From Myxococcales bacterium (lineage in GTDB: Bacteria; Myxococcota; Bradymonadia; UBA7976; UBA1532): a stretch of DNA of 64,000 bases. Position 1 is the first letter of the stretch, and each line of letters begins with the position of its first letter. Below, one piece after another: positions 1 through 11,483 of this stretch. Where the stretch lies: the NCBI GenBank assembly GCA_020633515.1, contig JACKDM010000002.1, positions 124,001 through 188,000 on the forward strand, read 5' to 3'. Position numbers and translations under genes: made by a program. The notes below the pieces were generated by a model. It did not search any database and was not told the DNA's origin. It saw only the letters and a list, made by a program, of their open reading frames with translations.

Positions 1-1
1 C

Positions 2-3436
<3,435 letters not shown>

Positions 3437-3460
<24 letters not shown>

Positions 3461-4548
3461 ACGCCGCGACGACGACTGCGATGGCATCACCGACGAAGAC
3501 ACCGCCCGCAGCTCTCGCGCTGCGTAGGGGCGCGATGCGAAGCCGAGCGTCATCACCTGCGGTGGCCGCTTCGTCGACTCGTGCGACCCCCGGTGATCCC
3601 GCGGCGAACAGTGCAGCAGCGAGGACGATGACTGCGACAGCGCGACCGACAGAAACATCGCCCCCCAGCCACCTGCGGCGTCGGCGGCGCCTGCGGCAGA
3701 CGGGCGATCACCCTGCCAGGGCGGCCGCCTCGTCCGACACCTGCGACCCAGCGCGCCCGCGCCAGGCGCTGCAACGGCGCCGACGACGACTGCGACGGCG
3801 CGACCGACGAAACGGCATCGCGCGTGGGGCGCGTGCGAAGCCGAGGGCGTCATCACCTGCGCGGTGGCCGCTTCGTCGACTCGTGCGACCCCCAGTGATC
3901 CCGCGGCGAGCAGTGCAACGGCGAGGACGACGACTGCGACGCGCGACCGACGAAACGCCCGCCACTGGCCGGGCGCGTGCGCGGCGGACGGCGAAGTCAT
4001 CTGGGGCGGCCACCTCGTCGCACGACCCCCCGGCAGGCCGGCGCCCATGCAACGCCTTCGACACTGCGATGGCACCGCCGACGAAGGCATCGATCCCGCC
4101 GCCCTCCAGTGCGGCGAGCATCTGCCGCCCGCGGGCAGATCGTCTGCGTCGACGGCGACAGGGTCGACACCTGCCTCCCCAGGAGCCGCCGCCGACGGAT
4201 CTGCAGCGTCGACGACGACTGCGACTTGGCAGGTCGACGAGGCGAACCGTCTTCGCGGCCAACGAGTACGCCGCCGCCAGCCATGCCATCGTATGGGTGA
4301 CTTCGGCCTCGCCGGCAGCACCCGGATGCACCTCCGCGACGACGCCCGCCTCTCGTCGTGCGAAGCGACAGCAGCGCGCGCCTCTCACCGGCACCGCGCA
4401 CATCGCCAGCCCCGACCGGTGGGCGGTCGACGTCTGCTTCGCCTACCGCGGCCAGGGCCCCGCGTTCGGCGGACAAGATCGAACCCCGCTCCAGCCGCGC
4501 CGTCACCGACAGGTGCTACTACATTTATGACCGCCGGCACCCTCGGCA
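3437..4548 (+). pseudogene. Frame-scrambled stretch of the repeat protein gene
   Basis: Homology to the flanking repeats continues across this stretch at DNA level: GACGACGACTGCGACGGC-like cores, the unnamed-domain segment around 4255-4540 and its RGQGP-coding part are all recognisable. The reading frame changes every few tens of bases, with single- and double-base losses and gains and several stops. For example, the bases coding GGPKIENAPLQP are shortened at about 4471-4500 compared with about 1735-1765. The frame before 3437 and after 4549 is the same. Either this is low-quality consensus inside a collapsed repeat, or a genuinely decayed segment. The even spread of small indels next to clean flanks favours a sequencing or assembly problem. 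Confidence 0.75.
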
Positions 4549-5836
4549 GCCCGGCTCGCACGTCACCCTCACCCAGATGCCCGCCGACGGTCGCTTCCCG
4601 ATGCAGCTCGGGATCGCGGCCAACGGCAAGGACGGCGACCTCGGCCTCTCGCTGTGGTTCACCTGGGTCCGCCGCGACGCCAACGGCACCGGCTGCGACG
4701 GCCACGGTGACTTCAACCTCGACCTCGCGCCGATCGACATCGACGGCTGCGTGCCCGAGGACGAGATCTGCGATGGCATCGACAACGACCTCGACGGCGA
4801 GACCGACGAAGGCTTCGGCGTCGGCGAGCCCTGCCGGGTCGGCGTCGGCGCCTGCGCCGACGAAGGCACCGTCGTCTGCGAAGCCGGCGACGCCGTCTGC
4901 GACGCCGCGCCCGGCGCGCCCGCGCCCGAGCGCTGCGATGGCATCGACGACGACTGCGACGGCGCCGTCGACGAGGTGCCGGCCGAAGACAGCGAGTGCG
5001 GCGTCGGCGCCTGCCTCGCGTGGGGCGAGCGCGTCTGCGAAGACGGCGCGCTCGTCGACACCTGCGTGCCCGGCGCGCCCGCCGACGAAGAGTGCAACGC
5101 GCTCGACGACGACTGCGACGGTGACATCGACGAAGGCACCCTGAGCCGCCAGTGGCGGGTCACCGAGTTCCGCGGCGGGCACGCGCTCTGGCTGCCCGGC
5201 TTCAACCGCGACGGCAACCTCGTCACCATGCGGCTGCGCGACGACGCGACCTTCCTGTGGCACATCGACGGCACCGCCCGCATCCTCGGCACCGCCTGGA
5301 TCGACAGCCTCGGCGGCGGCCCCGGCGTGCTCGGGCAGGAGTGGCAGTTCGAGCTCTACCTGCGCTACCGCGGCCAGGGCGACGCGCACGGCGGCCCCAA
5401 GATCGAGCTGCCCGCCATCCAGGTCCCGGCGGTCACCGATCTCTGGAACTACTGGGACATCATCGGCGCCCGCATCATCCGCGGCCAGGAGCTGGTCCAC
5501 TTCACCCAGCGCCCCGTCGACGGCTCGTTCCCCTTCCAGTTCGGCCAGACGGCCAACGGCAAGGACGACACCCTCGGCGCCGCGGTGTGGTTCGACTGGC
5601 ACCGCGTCGACGCCCAGGGCCGCGAGCGGCGCGGCCACGGCGACCTCAACGTGACGATGCACGACGAGGCCGGCGTCTGCGCCGAGGTGCCGATCGACCA
5701 GGTCTGCGTCGACCACTGCGAGGCGCAGGGCGCGCAGCACATGCAGAGCTGCCTCCAGTTCGGCTACCCGCGCGCGCAGTGCCAGGCGCTGCTCGACGTG
5801 TGGCTCGAGCAGTGCATCATGTTCCAGTGCTGCTGA
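4358..5836 (+). CDS. MopE-type repeat protein, 3' part with natural C-terminus
   Basis: The frame is open from GTG 4358, but clear homology begins only near 4549, so the GTG is unlikely to be a true start. From there it reads the end of an unnamed-domain copy, a DNDLDG unit, two MopE-type units (cores near 4950 and 5110) and a last, divergent unnamed-domain copy (about 5146-5680) with GHALWLPGFNRDGN, RYRGQGDAHGGPKIELP and WFDWHR. The last 50 residues are Cys-rich and end in MFQCC, so the protein finishes with a small disulfide-type cap. There is no sorting signal that I recognise. It is most likely the C-terminal part of the protein that enters the window at base 2. Confidence 0.75.
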   Translation: MRSDSSARLSPAPRTSPAPTGGRSTSASPTAARAPRSADKIEPRSSRAVTDRCYYIYDRRHPRQPGSHVTLTQMPADGRFPMQLGIAANGKDGDLGLSLWFTWVRRDANGTGCDGHGDFNLDLAPIDIDGCVPEDEICDGIDNDLDGETDEGFGVGEPCRVGVGACADEGTVVCEAGDAVCDAAPGAPAPERCDGIDDDCDGAVDEVPAEDSECGVGACLAWGERVCEDGALVDTCVPGAPADEECNALDDDCDGDIDEGTLSRQWRVTEFRGGHALWLPGFNRDGNLVTMRLRDDATFLWHIDGTARILGTAWIDSLGGGPGVLGQEWQFELYLRYRGQGDAHGGPKIELPAIQVPAVTDLWNYWDIIGARIIRGQELVHFTQRPVDGSFPFQFGQTANGKDDTLGAAVWFDWHRVDAQGRERRGHGDLNVTMHDEAGVCAEVPIDQVCVDHCEAQGAQHMQSCLQFGYPRAQCQALLDVWLEQCIMFQCC

Positions 5837-5852
5837 GCCCTGCCTGACCCGC

Positions 5853-5874
5853 CCCGGCCGCGCCCGCGGCCGGG
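5853..5874. terminator. GC hairpin between convergent genes
   Basis: Perfect inverted repeat CCCGGCCGCG / CGCGGCCGGG with a 2-base centre, 17 bases after the TGA of the repeat protein and before the convergent SDR gene. There is no T-run, so a bidirectional terminator is inferred from position. Confidence 0.5.
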
Positions 5875-5914
5875 CCTGCCTCATCCCATCCCTGCCATCA
5901 TCCCATCGGCGCCC

Positions 5915-6709
5915 TCACCCGCCCGACTGCCGCTCGATCCCCCGCCGCCGCATCGGCCCGTCGAGCCGCGCCGCCAGCCCCGGGAACACATCGGCCGCCC
6001 GCGCCAGCCACCCCCGCCGCCGCGGCAGGTACACCTCACGCGGCCGCCGCGGCAGCACCTCGTCGACGATCACCCGCGCCACCGCCGCCGCGTCGAGCGC
6101 CGTCCCGGTGAACGTCATCGCCGCCTCCGGCCGGTCCCGCTGCTTGTCGAGCATCGCCGTCCGCACCGCGTCCGGGCAGACCACGCTCACCGCGACCCCG
6201 TGCGGCGCCAGATCGAGCGCGGCGGCGAGCGAGAGCGCGCGCACCGCGTACTTGCTCGCGCTGTAGACGGCGAGCCCGCTGATCGGCGCGAGCGCGGCGA
6301 GCGAGGCGACGTTGACGATGTGACCCGACCCCCGCGCGACCATGCGCCGCGCCGCCGCCGCGGTCCCGAGCGCGACGCCCTTGGCGTTGACGTCGAGCTG
6401 CGCCGCGATGTCATGCGGATCGAGCTCGTGGATCCAGCCCGCGGTGAGGCAGCCGGCGTTGTTGATCAGCACGTCGACCGGCGCGAAGCTCGCCTCCGCC
6501 GCCGCGAACGCCTCGTCCCAGTCGCGCGCGTGCCGCACGTCGAGCGGCCGGGTGCGCACCTGCTCGCGCCCCTCACCCACCGCCCGCAGCCCCGCGCCCG
6601 CCAGATCGGTCGCCAGCACCCGATCACCCGCCGCCACCAACCGCTCGACGAGCGCGCGCCCGATGCCACCGGCGGCGCCCGTCACCATCACCGTCCGACC
6701 CGCGCTCAT
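5915..6709 (-). CDS. SDR-family oxidoreductase
   Basis: 264 residues, the usual length of a classical short-chain dehydrogenase/reductase. It shows the N-terminal dinucleotide-binding motif TGAAGGIG (about residues 10-17), the structural NNAG motif and the catalytic Y-x-x-x-K in AVYSASKYAV. The substrate cannot be read from sequence. Its ATG overlaps the TGA of the upstream MBL-fold gene by four bases (ATGA), so the two are translationally coupled and probably act on related substrates. The C-terminus is Arg-rich. Confidence 0.88.
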   Translation of the reverse strand: MSAGRTVMVTGAAGGIGRALVERLVAAGDRVLATDLAGAGLRAVGEGREQVRTRPLDVRHARDWDEAFAAAEASFAPVDVLINNAGCLTAGWIHELDPHDIAAQLDVNAKGVALGTAAAARRMVARGSGHIVNVASLAALAPISGLAVYSASKYAVRALSLAAALDLAPHGVAVSVVCPDAVRTAMLDKQRDRPEAAMTFTGTALDAAAVARVIVDEVLPRRPREVYLPRRRGWLARAADVFPGLAARLDGPMRRRGIERQSGG

Positions 6710-7788
6710 CGCTCACCCTCACCCTTCGGCGCGCCGAAGCTCAGCGGCCCGAAGCCGAACGTCGGGCTGAGCCCGGGGAACATCCAATACGACGCCATCT
6801 CGCTCGATGGCACCACGTTGTAGAAGTCGGGGTTGCGCGGCGACGGCCCGGCGAGGTGCTTCTCGAGCACCATCGAGACATACTGATCGACGCTGCCTTC
6901 GAGCGTGTTCGCGTTCATCACCACCTCGACCCCGACCTGCCGCGCCCGCTTGCGAAGCCCCGGGATCCGGCTGTGCTCGGGCGCCCAGGCATCCGCGCAG
7001 ATGCCATTCTCGCTCGTCACCAGCACCCCCTCCGGCGTGTGCACCGCGATCGAGTGATTGCCCCGGGTGTGCCCCGGCGTCGAGACGAGCGCGACGCTCT
7101 CACCCAGCCGGATGTCACCGTCGAAGGTGACCACCCGCTCGCTCGGAATGCCATCGATGCCACCCGGGCAGTACCAGTCGCGCTGCGTCGGCAACAGCCC
7201 CTGCGCCGAGACCCACTCGGTCCGCGTCACGAGCAGCTTCGCGTTCGGGAAGACCCCCGGGTCGATGCCATCACCGAGCCATCGCCGCACGTCCTGGGTG
7301 TGCAGGTGGTCATAGGTGATGAAGTCGACCTGCGTCGGTGTCAGCCCCGCCGAGGCGAGCGCCTGCTCCACGGTGTCGAGCGGCGGCGCGAGCAGCTCCT
7401 CGAAGCGCTGGCCGAGCCAGGCGAAGCGGTCGCCGAGGCGCTTGAAGAACGGCGTCTCGCGGTTGCGCGGATAGTCCGAGGGCGAGACGAGCAGGGTGCG
7501 GGTGCGCTCGGCGCCCTGAAACTGCACGACGAACATGCGGTTGAGGATGTGCAGGTACGGCGTCGGCACCCAGGTCGCGTCGCGCAGCCCGTAGCGGGTG
7601 GGGTAGGGGACGCGCACGAGGTCGAACGACGCGTAGTAGCTCGCCGCCCGCCCCGCGAGCAGCTCCCCGCGCAGGGCATCGCCCGCCCGCCGCGCGTGCG
7701 CGAGCCGGTCGAGCGGGCGCGGGTGCTCGAAGACGCCGGCGAGGGTGGTGATCGGGTGGATGTCGGGGTCGTCGAATCGGGGCGACAT
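6706..7788 (-). CDS. MBL-fold hydrolase-like protein
   Basis: 360 residues from ATG 7788, which follows a clear GGAGG; the longer open frame to 7905 has no better start. The fold is recognisable from ITYDHLHTQD, a downstream VSTPGHTRGNHSI metal-site loop and a late TSENG segment. The first metal motif reads H-L-H-T-Q-D where active enzymes have H-x-H-x-D-H, so the metal site is altered and activity is uncertain. It is coupled by ATGA overlap to the SDR gene downstream. The divergent neighbour at 7892 starts about 100 bases away. Confidence 0.78.
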   Translation of the reverse strand: MSPRFDDPDIHPITTLAGVFEHPRPLDRLAHARRAGDALRGELLAGRAASYYASFDLVRVPYPTRYGLRDATWVPTPYLHILNRMFVVQFQGAERTRTLLVSPSDYPRNRETPFFKRLGDRFAWLGQRFEELLAPPLDTVEQALASAGLTPTQVDFITYDHLHTQDVRRWLGDGIDPGVFPNAKLLVTRTEWVSAQGLLPTQRDWYCPGGIDGIPSERVVTFDGDIRLGESVALVSTPGHTRGNHSIAVHTPEGVLVTSENGICADAWAPEHSRIPGLRKRARQVGVEVVMNANTLEGSVDQYVSMVLEKHLAGPSPRNPDFYNVVPSSEMASYWMFPGLSPTFGFGPLSFGAPKGEGER

Positions 7789-7891
7789 CGGGCCTCCGGG
7801 TTCGGGTGCGGCCAGTGTAGACCATCCCGCCGGCCGGGTTGACCCCTTCGCGGACGCGGGGCCAAGATGCCCGAGCACAGGAGGTGAGCGC

Positions 7892-9565
7892 ATGGCGTTC
7901 CGCACGCCGGTCGGGATCGACGACTTCCAGCAACTGCGGCAGCAGGGCGCGACCTACGTCGACAAGAGCGCGTTCGTCCGCGAGGTGATGGACACCGCCC
8001 AGGTCCTCTTGATCACGCGGCCGCGGCGCTTCGGCAAGACGCTCAACCTGTCGATGCTGCGGTACTTCTTCGAGCGGAGCGACGAAGACCGCGCGCCGCT
8101 CTTCGAAGACCTCGCGGTGTGGCAGGACGCCGAGATGCGGGCGCACTTCCAGCGGTATCCGGTGGTCGCGCTGACGCTCAAGGGGGTCAAGGCGGCGAGC
8201 TTCGAGGAGATGATCGACCGCGTCGGTCGCCTGCTCGCCGAGGAGACCGCCCGTCACCGTGAGCTGCTGACATCGGAGGCGGTCGACGCGCGGGATCGCG
8301 CGCTCCTCACCGAAGTCGTCGGCGGCCGCGCGTCGGCGGCGACCTGCGAGGAGGCGCTGCGCAGCCTGACCCGCGCGCTCGCCGCCCACCACGGCGCGAA
8401 GGTCGTGCTCCTCATCGACGAGTACGACGCCCCCATCGAGCGCGCCCTCGCCGGCGGCTACTTCGACGCCGCCGTCGGCTTCTTCCGCAACTTCCTCGGC
8501 GCCGGCTTCAAGGGCAACCATCACATCGTCAAAGGTCTGCTCACCGGCGTGCTCCGCATCGCCAAGGAGAGCCTCTTCAGCGACCTCAACAACCTCGCCG
8601 TCTACACGCCCCTCAGCCGCCAGTTCACCACGGCGTTCGGCTTCACCGAGCCCGAAGTCATCACCCTCGCGGCGCTCGCCGGCCGGAGTCATCACCTCGA
8701 CGCGATCCGCCGCTGGTACAATGGCTACCGCTTCGGCGACGATGTCATCTACAACCCCTGGTCGGTGCTGCGCTACCTGAGCGAGGCCGACCAGGAGCCA
8801 CACGCCTACTGGGTCTCGACCGGCGAACACACCCTCATCGATCGCATCTTCGCCGCCGGCGGTCCCGGCAGCATCGACGAGCACAAGGCATTGCTCCAGG
8901 GTGGCAGCATCACCCGGACGTTGGGCGACTCCGTCGCCCTCCGTGACCTCTTCGCCGACGAGGCCGGGATCTGGAGCCTGCTGCTCTTCGCCGGCTACCT
9001 CACCGGCGAGGAGCGCTTCGACGAAGACCGCTGGATCGCGACCCTGCGCATCCCCAACCTCGAGGTGCGCGGCGTCTATACCGCGACCTTGCGCCGCTGG
9101 CTGCAAGCGGGCGTCGGCGGCGAGGTGCTCTCCGACGCGCTGATGGCGGCCGTGCTGCGCGGCGACGCCGAGCAGGTCGAGGCGCTGCTCGGCCGCATCG
9201 TGCTCTATCACTTCTCCTACCACGACATCCCATCGAGCGCTGGCGAGAACATCTACCATGCGTTCGTGCTCGGCCTCCTCGTGCGCCTCGAACGCACCCA
9301 CGTCGTGCGCTCCAACCGCGAGAGCGGCTATGGCCGCGCCGATGTCCTGATCCGCCGCCGCGATGGCAAGGGACCGGGCGTCGTCATCGAGATCAAGGCA
9401 TTGAGTCCCGCCGACCGCCTCACCCCCGAGCAGGCGCTCGACCGCGCGCTCGCGCAGATCGAGACCCGCGACTACCCGGCCGAGCTGCGCGCCGAAGGCA
9501 TCGATCCCATCCATCGCCTCGCGATCGTCTTCGAAGGCAAGCGCGTCTACGCCCGCGCCGGCTGA
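7892..9565 (+). CDS. AAA-ATPase-like / PD-(D/E)XK nuclease-like protein
   Basis: 557 residues from ATG 7892, preceded by GGAGGTGAG; the open frame upstream to 7745 lacks a ribosome site. The N-terminal half is the AAA-ATPase-like family that pairs with a DUF1703-type nuclease domain: opening FRTPVGIDDFQQLR, Walker A in RPRRFGKT, Walker B in VVLLIDEYD, and an RRWYNGYRFG motif in the middle. The C-terminal part has GYGRADVLI followed by VIEIKAL, the D...E-x-K core of PD-(D/E)XK nucleases. Members are often multi-copy and their cellular role is not well established; defence or mobile-element links are speculative. It stands alone, convergent with the next gene. Confidence 0.85.
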   Translation: MAFRTPVGIDDFQQLRQQGATYVDKSAFVREVMDTAQVLLITRPRRFGKTLNLSMLRYFFERSDEDRAPLFEDLAVWQDAEMRAHFQRYPVVALTLKGVKAASFEEMIDRVGRLLAEETARHRELLTSEAVDARDRALLTEVVGGRASAATCEEALRSLTRALAAHHGAKVVLLIDEYDAPIERALAGGYFDAAVGFFRNFLGAGFKGNHHIVKGLLTGVLRIAKESLFSDLNNLAVYTPLSRQFTTAFGFTEPEVITLAALAGRSHHLDAIRRWYNGYRFGDDVIYNPWSVLRYLSEADQEPHAYWVSTGEHTLIDRIFAAGGPGSIDEHKALLQGGSITRTLGDSVALRDLFADEAGIWSLLLFAGYLTGEERFDEDRWIATLRIPNLEVRGVYTATLRRWLQAGVGGEVLSDALMAAVLRGDAEQVEALLGRIVLYHFSYHDIPSSAGENIYHAFVLGLLVRLERTHVVRSNRESGYGRADVLIRRRDGKGPGVVIEIKALSPADRLTPEQALDRALAQIETRDYPAELRAEGIDPIHRLAIVFEGKRVYARAG

Positions 9566-9578
9566 GCCTTCCGGTGCC

Positions 9579-10298
9579 TCACGCCGCGCGCGCCTCGGCG
9601 GTCACCGATGGCAGGAACCAGCACTGCCGCCGCGTCGCGAGCCGGCGGTGGCGCGGCGCGGCGGTCACGACCCGCATCAGCGCCGCGGCGCCCTCGCCCA
9701 CCGGGCGGGCCGGGTCGAGCTCGACCAGCGTCGGCTCCAGCTCCGGGTGGGCGACGCCGAGCACCCGCCCGAGGCTCCACATCAGCCGCTGATCGGGCGC
9801 CGGCCGCCCGGCGTCGGCGGGCAACGCGCCGCGGGTCACCAGCCACAGCCGCGAGCGGGCGCGGTGCCGATCGAGCGCGGCGGTGAGCGCGAGCACCCCC
9901 GAGCGGCGCGCGAGCTCTTCGAGCGGCCGCGGGCTCTCGGTCGGCGCGCGATCGTCGAGCGGCAGCGGGTCGAGCAGCCACAGGTGCACCACCCCGACCA
10001 GCGGCCGATCGACGGTGTCGGCGGCCTCGACGAGCGCCGCGAGCTCGCCCGCCGCCTCGGGGCGCACGACGACCTCGGCCGGGCCCTGCCGATGCGGCGG
10101 CCGGGCCGGGTCGAAGCGGGCGACGCGGATGACCTCTTCGCCCCGGTCGCGCAGCGCGTCGGCGACCTGTCGGCCGACGGGGCCGCGGTCGCAGAGCACG
10201 AGCCAGCGGCCGGGTGGTCTCGGGGGGGCGGTCTGGAGGGCGACGCGGCGGTCGAAGGGCAGGCCGGCGAGGGAGGCGGTGCGGTCGTCGCGCAGCAT
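9579..10298 (-). CDS. Stand-alone polyketide-synthase ketoreductase structural subdomain
   Basis: 239 residues from ATG 10298 with GGAG about eight bases upstream. The sequence follows the N-terminal, non-catalytic half of a PKS ketoreductase: a WLVLCDRG strand and helix, VVHLWLLDP, RLWLVTRGA and the hallmark SLGRVLGVAHPELEPTLVELDP-type segment. It then stops where the catalytic NADPH-binding half (GGLG and Ser-Tyr-Asn) should begin. No PKS lies nearby. A good ribosome site, intact frame and a -24/-12 promoter-like site at 10365-10380 argue it is expressed rather than debris. Its role is unknown. Confidence 0.7.
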   Translation of the reverse strand: MLRDDRTASLAGLPFDRRVALQTAPPRPPGRWLVLCDRGPVGRQVADALRDRGEEVIRVARFDPARPPHRQGPAEVVVRPEAAGELAALVEAADTVDRPLVGVVHLWLLDPLPLDDRAPTESPRPLEELARRSGVLALTAALDRHRARSRLWLVTRGALPADAGRPAPDQRLMWSLGRVLGVAHPELEPTLVELDPARPVGEGAAALMRVVTAAPRHRRLATRRQCWFLPSVTAEARAA

Positions 10299-10364
10299 GG
10301 TGAGGCTCCAATGGGTCGAAGGCGGCAGGCCGCCGAGGTGTCAACTGTCGCGAGGGAGACCGAT

Positions 10365-10380
10365 TGCAGCGCATGTGCCA
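10365..10380 (-). promoter_or_regulatory. Sigma-54-type -24/-12 promoter
   Basis: The minus strand reads TGGCACATGCGCTGCA: GG-N10-GC spacing with TGGCAC at -24 and TGC at -12. It lies about 70 bases before the ketoreductase-fragment ATG at 10298. Confidence 0.5.
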
Positions 10381-10425
10381 TTCCCGGGAGCCCATGGGTT
10401 GCGGCACAGACCGTATCCCCGACGA

Positions 10426-10439
10426 CGACAGCGCTGTCG
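10426..10439. promoter_or_regulatory. Perfect palindrome, candidate operator
   Basis: CGACAGCGCTGTCG is a perfect 14-base palindrome in the control region of the MaoC-FabG-thiolase operon. It shares its CGACA/TGTCG half-sites with the second palindrome at 10456-10469. Confidence 0.45.
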
Positions 10440-10455
10440 CTCCTGTCAGGCCGGC

Positions 10456-10474
10456 ACGACACCTGTCGTATATT
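10456..10474 (+). promoter_or_regulatory. Operator-like palindrome abutting a -10 box
   Basis: ACGACA-CC-TGTCGT (10456-10469) runs into TATATT (10469-10474), a five-of-six match to a -10 hexamer, about 90 bases before the MaoC-like start. No good -35 is present, so transcription may need an activator, or the palindrome may bind a TetR- or FadR-like repressor. Confidence 0.45.
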
Positions 10475-10500
10475 CCGGCATCGAACCGGAGGCTTCGGGG

Positions 10501-10517
10501 TTGACGCGCCGCGTCAA
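10501..10517. promoter_or_regulatory. Inverted repeat, candidate operator
   Basis: TTGACGCG-C-CGCGTCAA is a perfect 8-base inverted repeat with a one-base centre. It lies between the presumed start of transcription and the MaoC-like gene at 10563. Position and symmetry suggest a repressor site for the fatty-acid-type operon. Confidence 0.5.
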
Positions 10518-10562
10518 GCAATGCGAGAAACCCATGGACCGCCACCGCCCGCCGAGGTCTCG

Positions 10563-11483
10563 ATGAGCGTCCCCTACCGACACATCCGCCACCAGGGCCC
10601 CGTCATCGCCGGCCTCGGCCGCGTCGCGCTCGCCGCCGCCGCGCAGTCGCTCGGCGTCGGCCCGGCGCCGCTGACCACGCTCCCCGGCCCCGTCTACACC
10701 GCGATCGTCCCGCCCCGCGACCGCCAGCTCGTCGCCGACTACGTGCGCTGGTCCGGCGGCGACCCCGGCGCCTGGAAGGGCCGCGTCCCCCCGCACCTCT
10801 TCCCGCAGTGGGGCTTCCCGCTGCTCACCCGCACCCTCGAAGGCATCCGCTACCCGATCAGCAAGGTCCTCAACGCCGGCTGCAAGATCGAGGTCCGCGC
10901 GCCCATCCCCGATGACACCCCGCTCCACCTCAGCGCCCAGCTCGTCGACATCGACGACGACGGCCGCCGCGTGCTCTTGACCCAGCGCCTCGTCACCGCC
11001 GCGCCCGATGGCACCGAGCTCTGCGTCGCGACCTTCTTCGCGCTCATCCCGCTGCCGAAGAAGAAGGACGACGGCGGCAAGAAGCCCGCGAAGAAGACCC
11101 CGCCGCTCGTGCCCGTCGACGCGCAGCGCGTCGGCGCCCGCAAGCTCGCGCCCGACGCCGGCCTCGCCTTCGCCTGCCTCACCGGCGACTTCAACCCGAT
11201 CCACTGGCTCAAACCCTACGCCGCCGCCGCCGGCTTCGGCCGCACCATCCTGCATGGCTTCGGCACCCTCGCGCTCGCCGTCGAGACCATCCGCCGCGCC
11301 CGTCAGGCCGGCGCCGTCGACTGGCCGGCGACCCTCGAGGTCCGCTTCACCCGCCCGCTCAAGCTCCCCGCCCGCGTCGCCGTCTTCGTCCATGGCAGCG
11401 ACTTCTACGTCGGCCCGGCGCCCGGCGCGCCCGCCTTCCTCACCGGCTCCTTCACCCCCGCCTCGGAGGCCTCCCATGTCTGA
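10563..11483 (+). CDS. MaoC-like hydratase/dehydratase
   Basis: 306 residues from ATG 10563. It has a double hot-dog layout: the N-terminal half is degenerate, and the C-terminal half carries the hydratase-2 motif in CLTGDFNPIHWLKPYAAAAG with the Asp and His expected for enoyl-CoA hydration, followed by ILHGFGTLALAVE. A Lys-rich linker (about 165-180) separates the halves. Its stop overlaps the start of the FabG-like gene by eight bases. With the reductase and thiolase downstream it could supply hydration of enoyl-CoA/ACP in beta-oxidation, fatty-acid elongation or polyhydroxyalkanoate-type metabolism. The direction of flux is not visible. Confidence 0.88.
   Translation: MSVPYRHIRHQGPVIAGLGRVALAAAAQSLGVGPAPLTTLPGPVYTAIVPPRDRQLVADYVRWSGGDPGAWKGRVPPHLFPQWGFPLLTRTLEGIRYPISKVLNAGCKIEVRAPIPDDTPLHLSAQLVDIDDDGRRVLLTQRLVTAAPDGTELCVATFFALIPLPKKKDDGGKKPAKKTPPLVPVDAQRVGARKLAPDAGLAFACLTGDFNPIHWLKPYAAAAGFGRTILHGFGTLALAVETIRRARQAGAVDWPATLEVRFTRPLKLPARVAVFVHGSDFYVGPAPGAPAFLTGSFTPASEASHV

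Noticed and set aside
4385..5884. A 499-codon minus-strand open frame opposite the repeat protein
   Set aside because: Composition reflects the complementary strand of the repeats; no ribosome site.
7814..7868. Divergent sigma-70 promoters between the MBL gene and the AAA-ATPase gene
   Set aside because: TTGACC and TACACT-like hexamers exist but spacing and partner boxes are poor.
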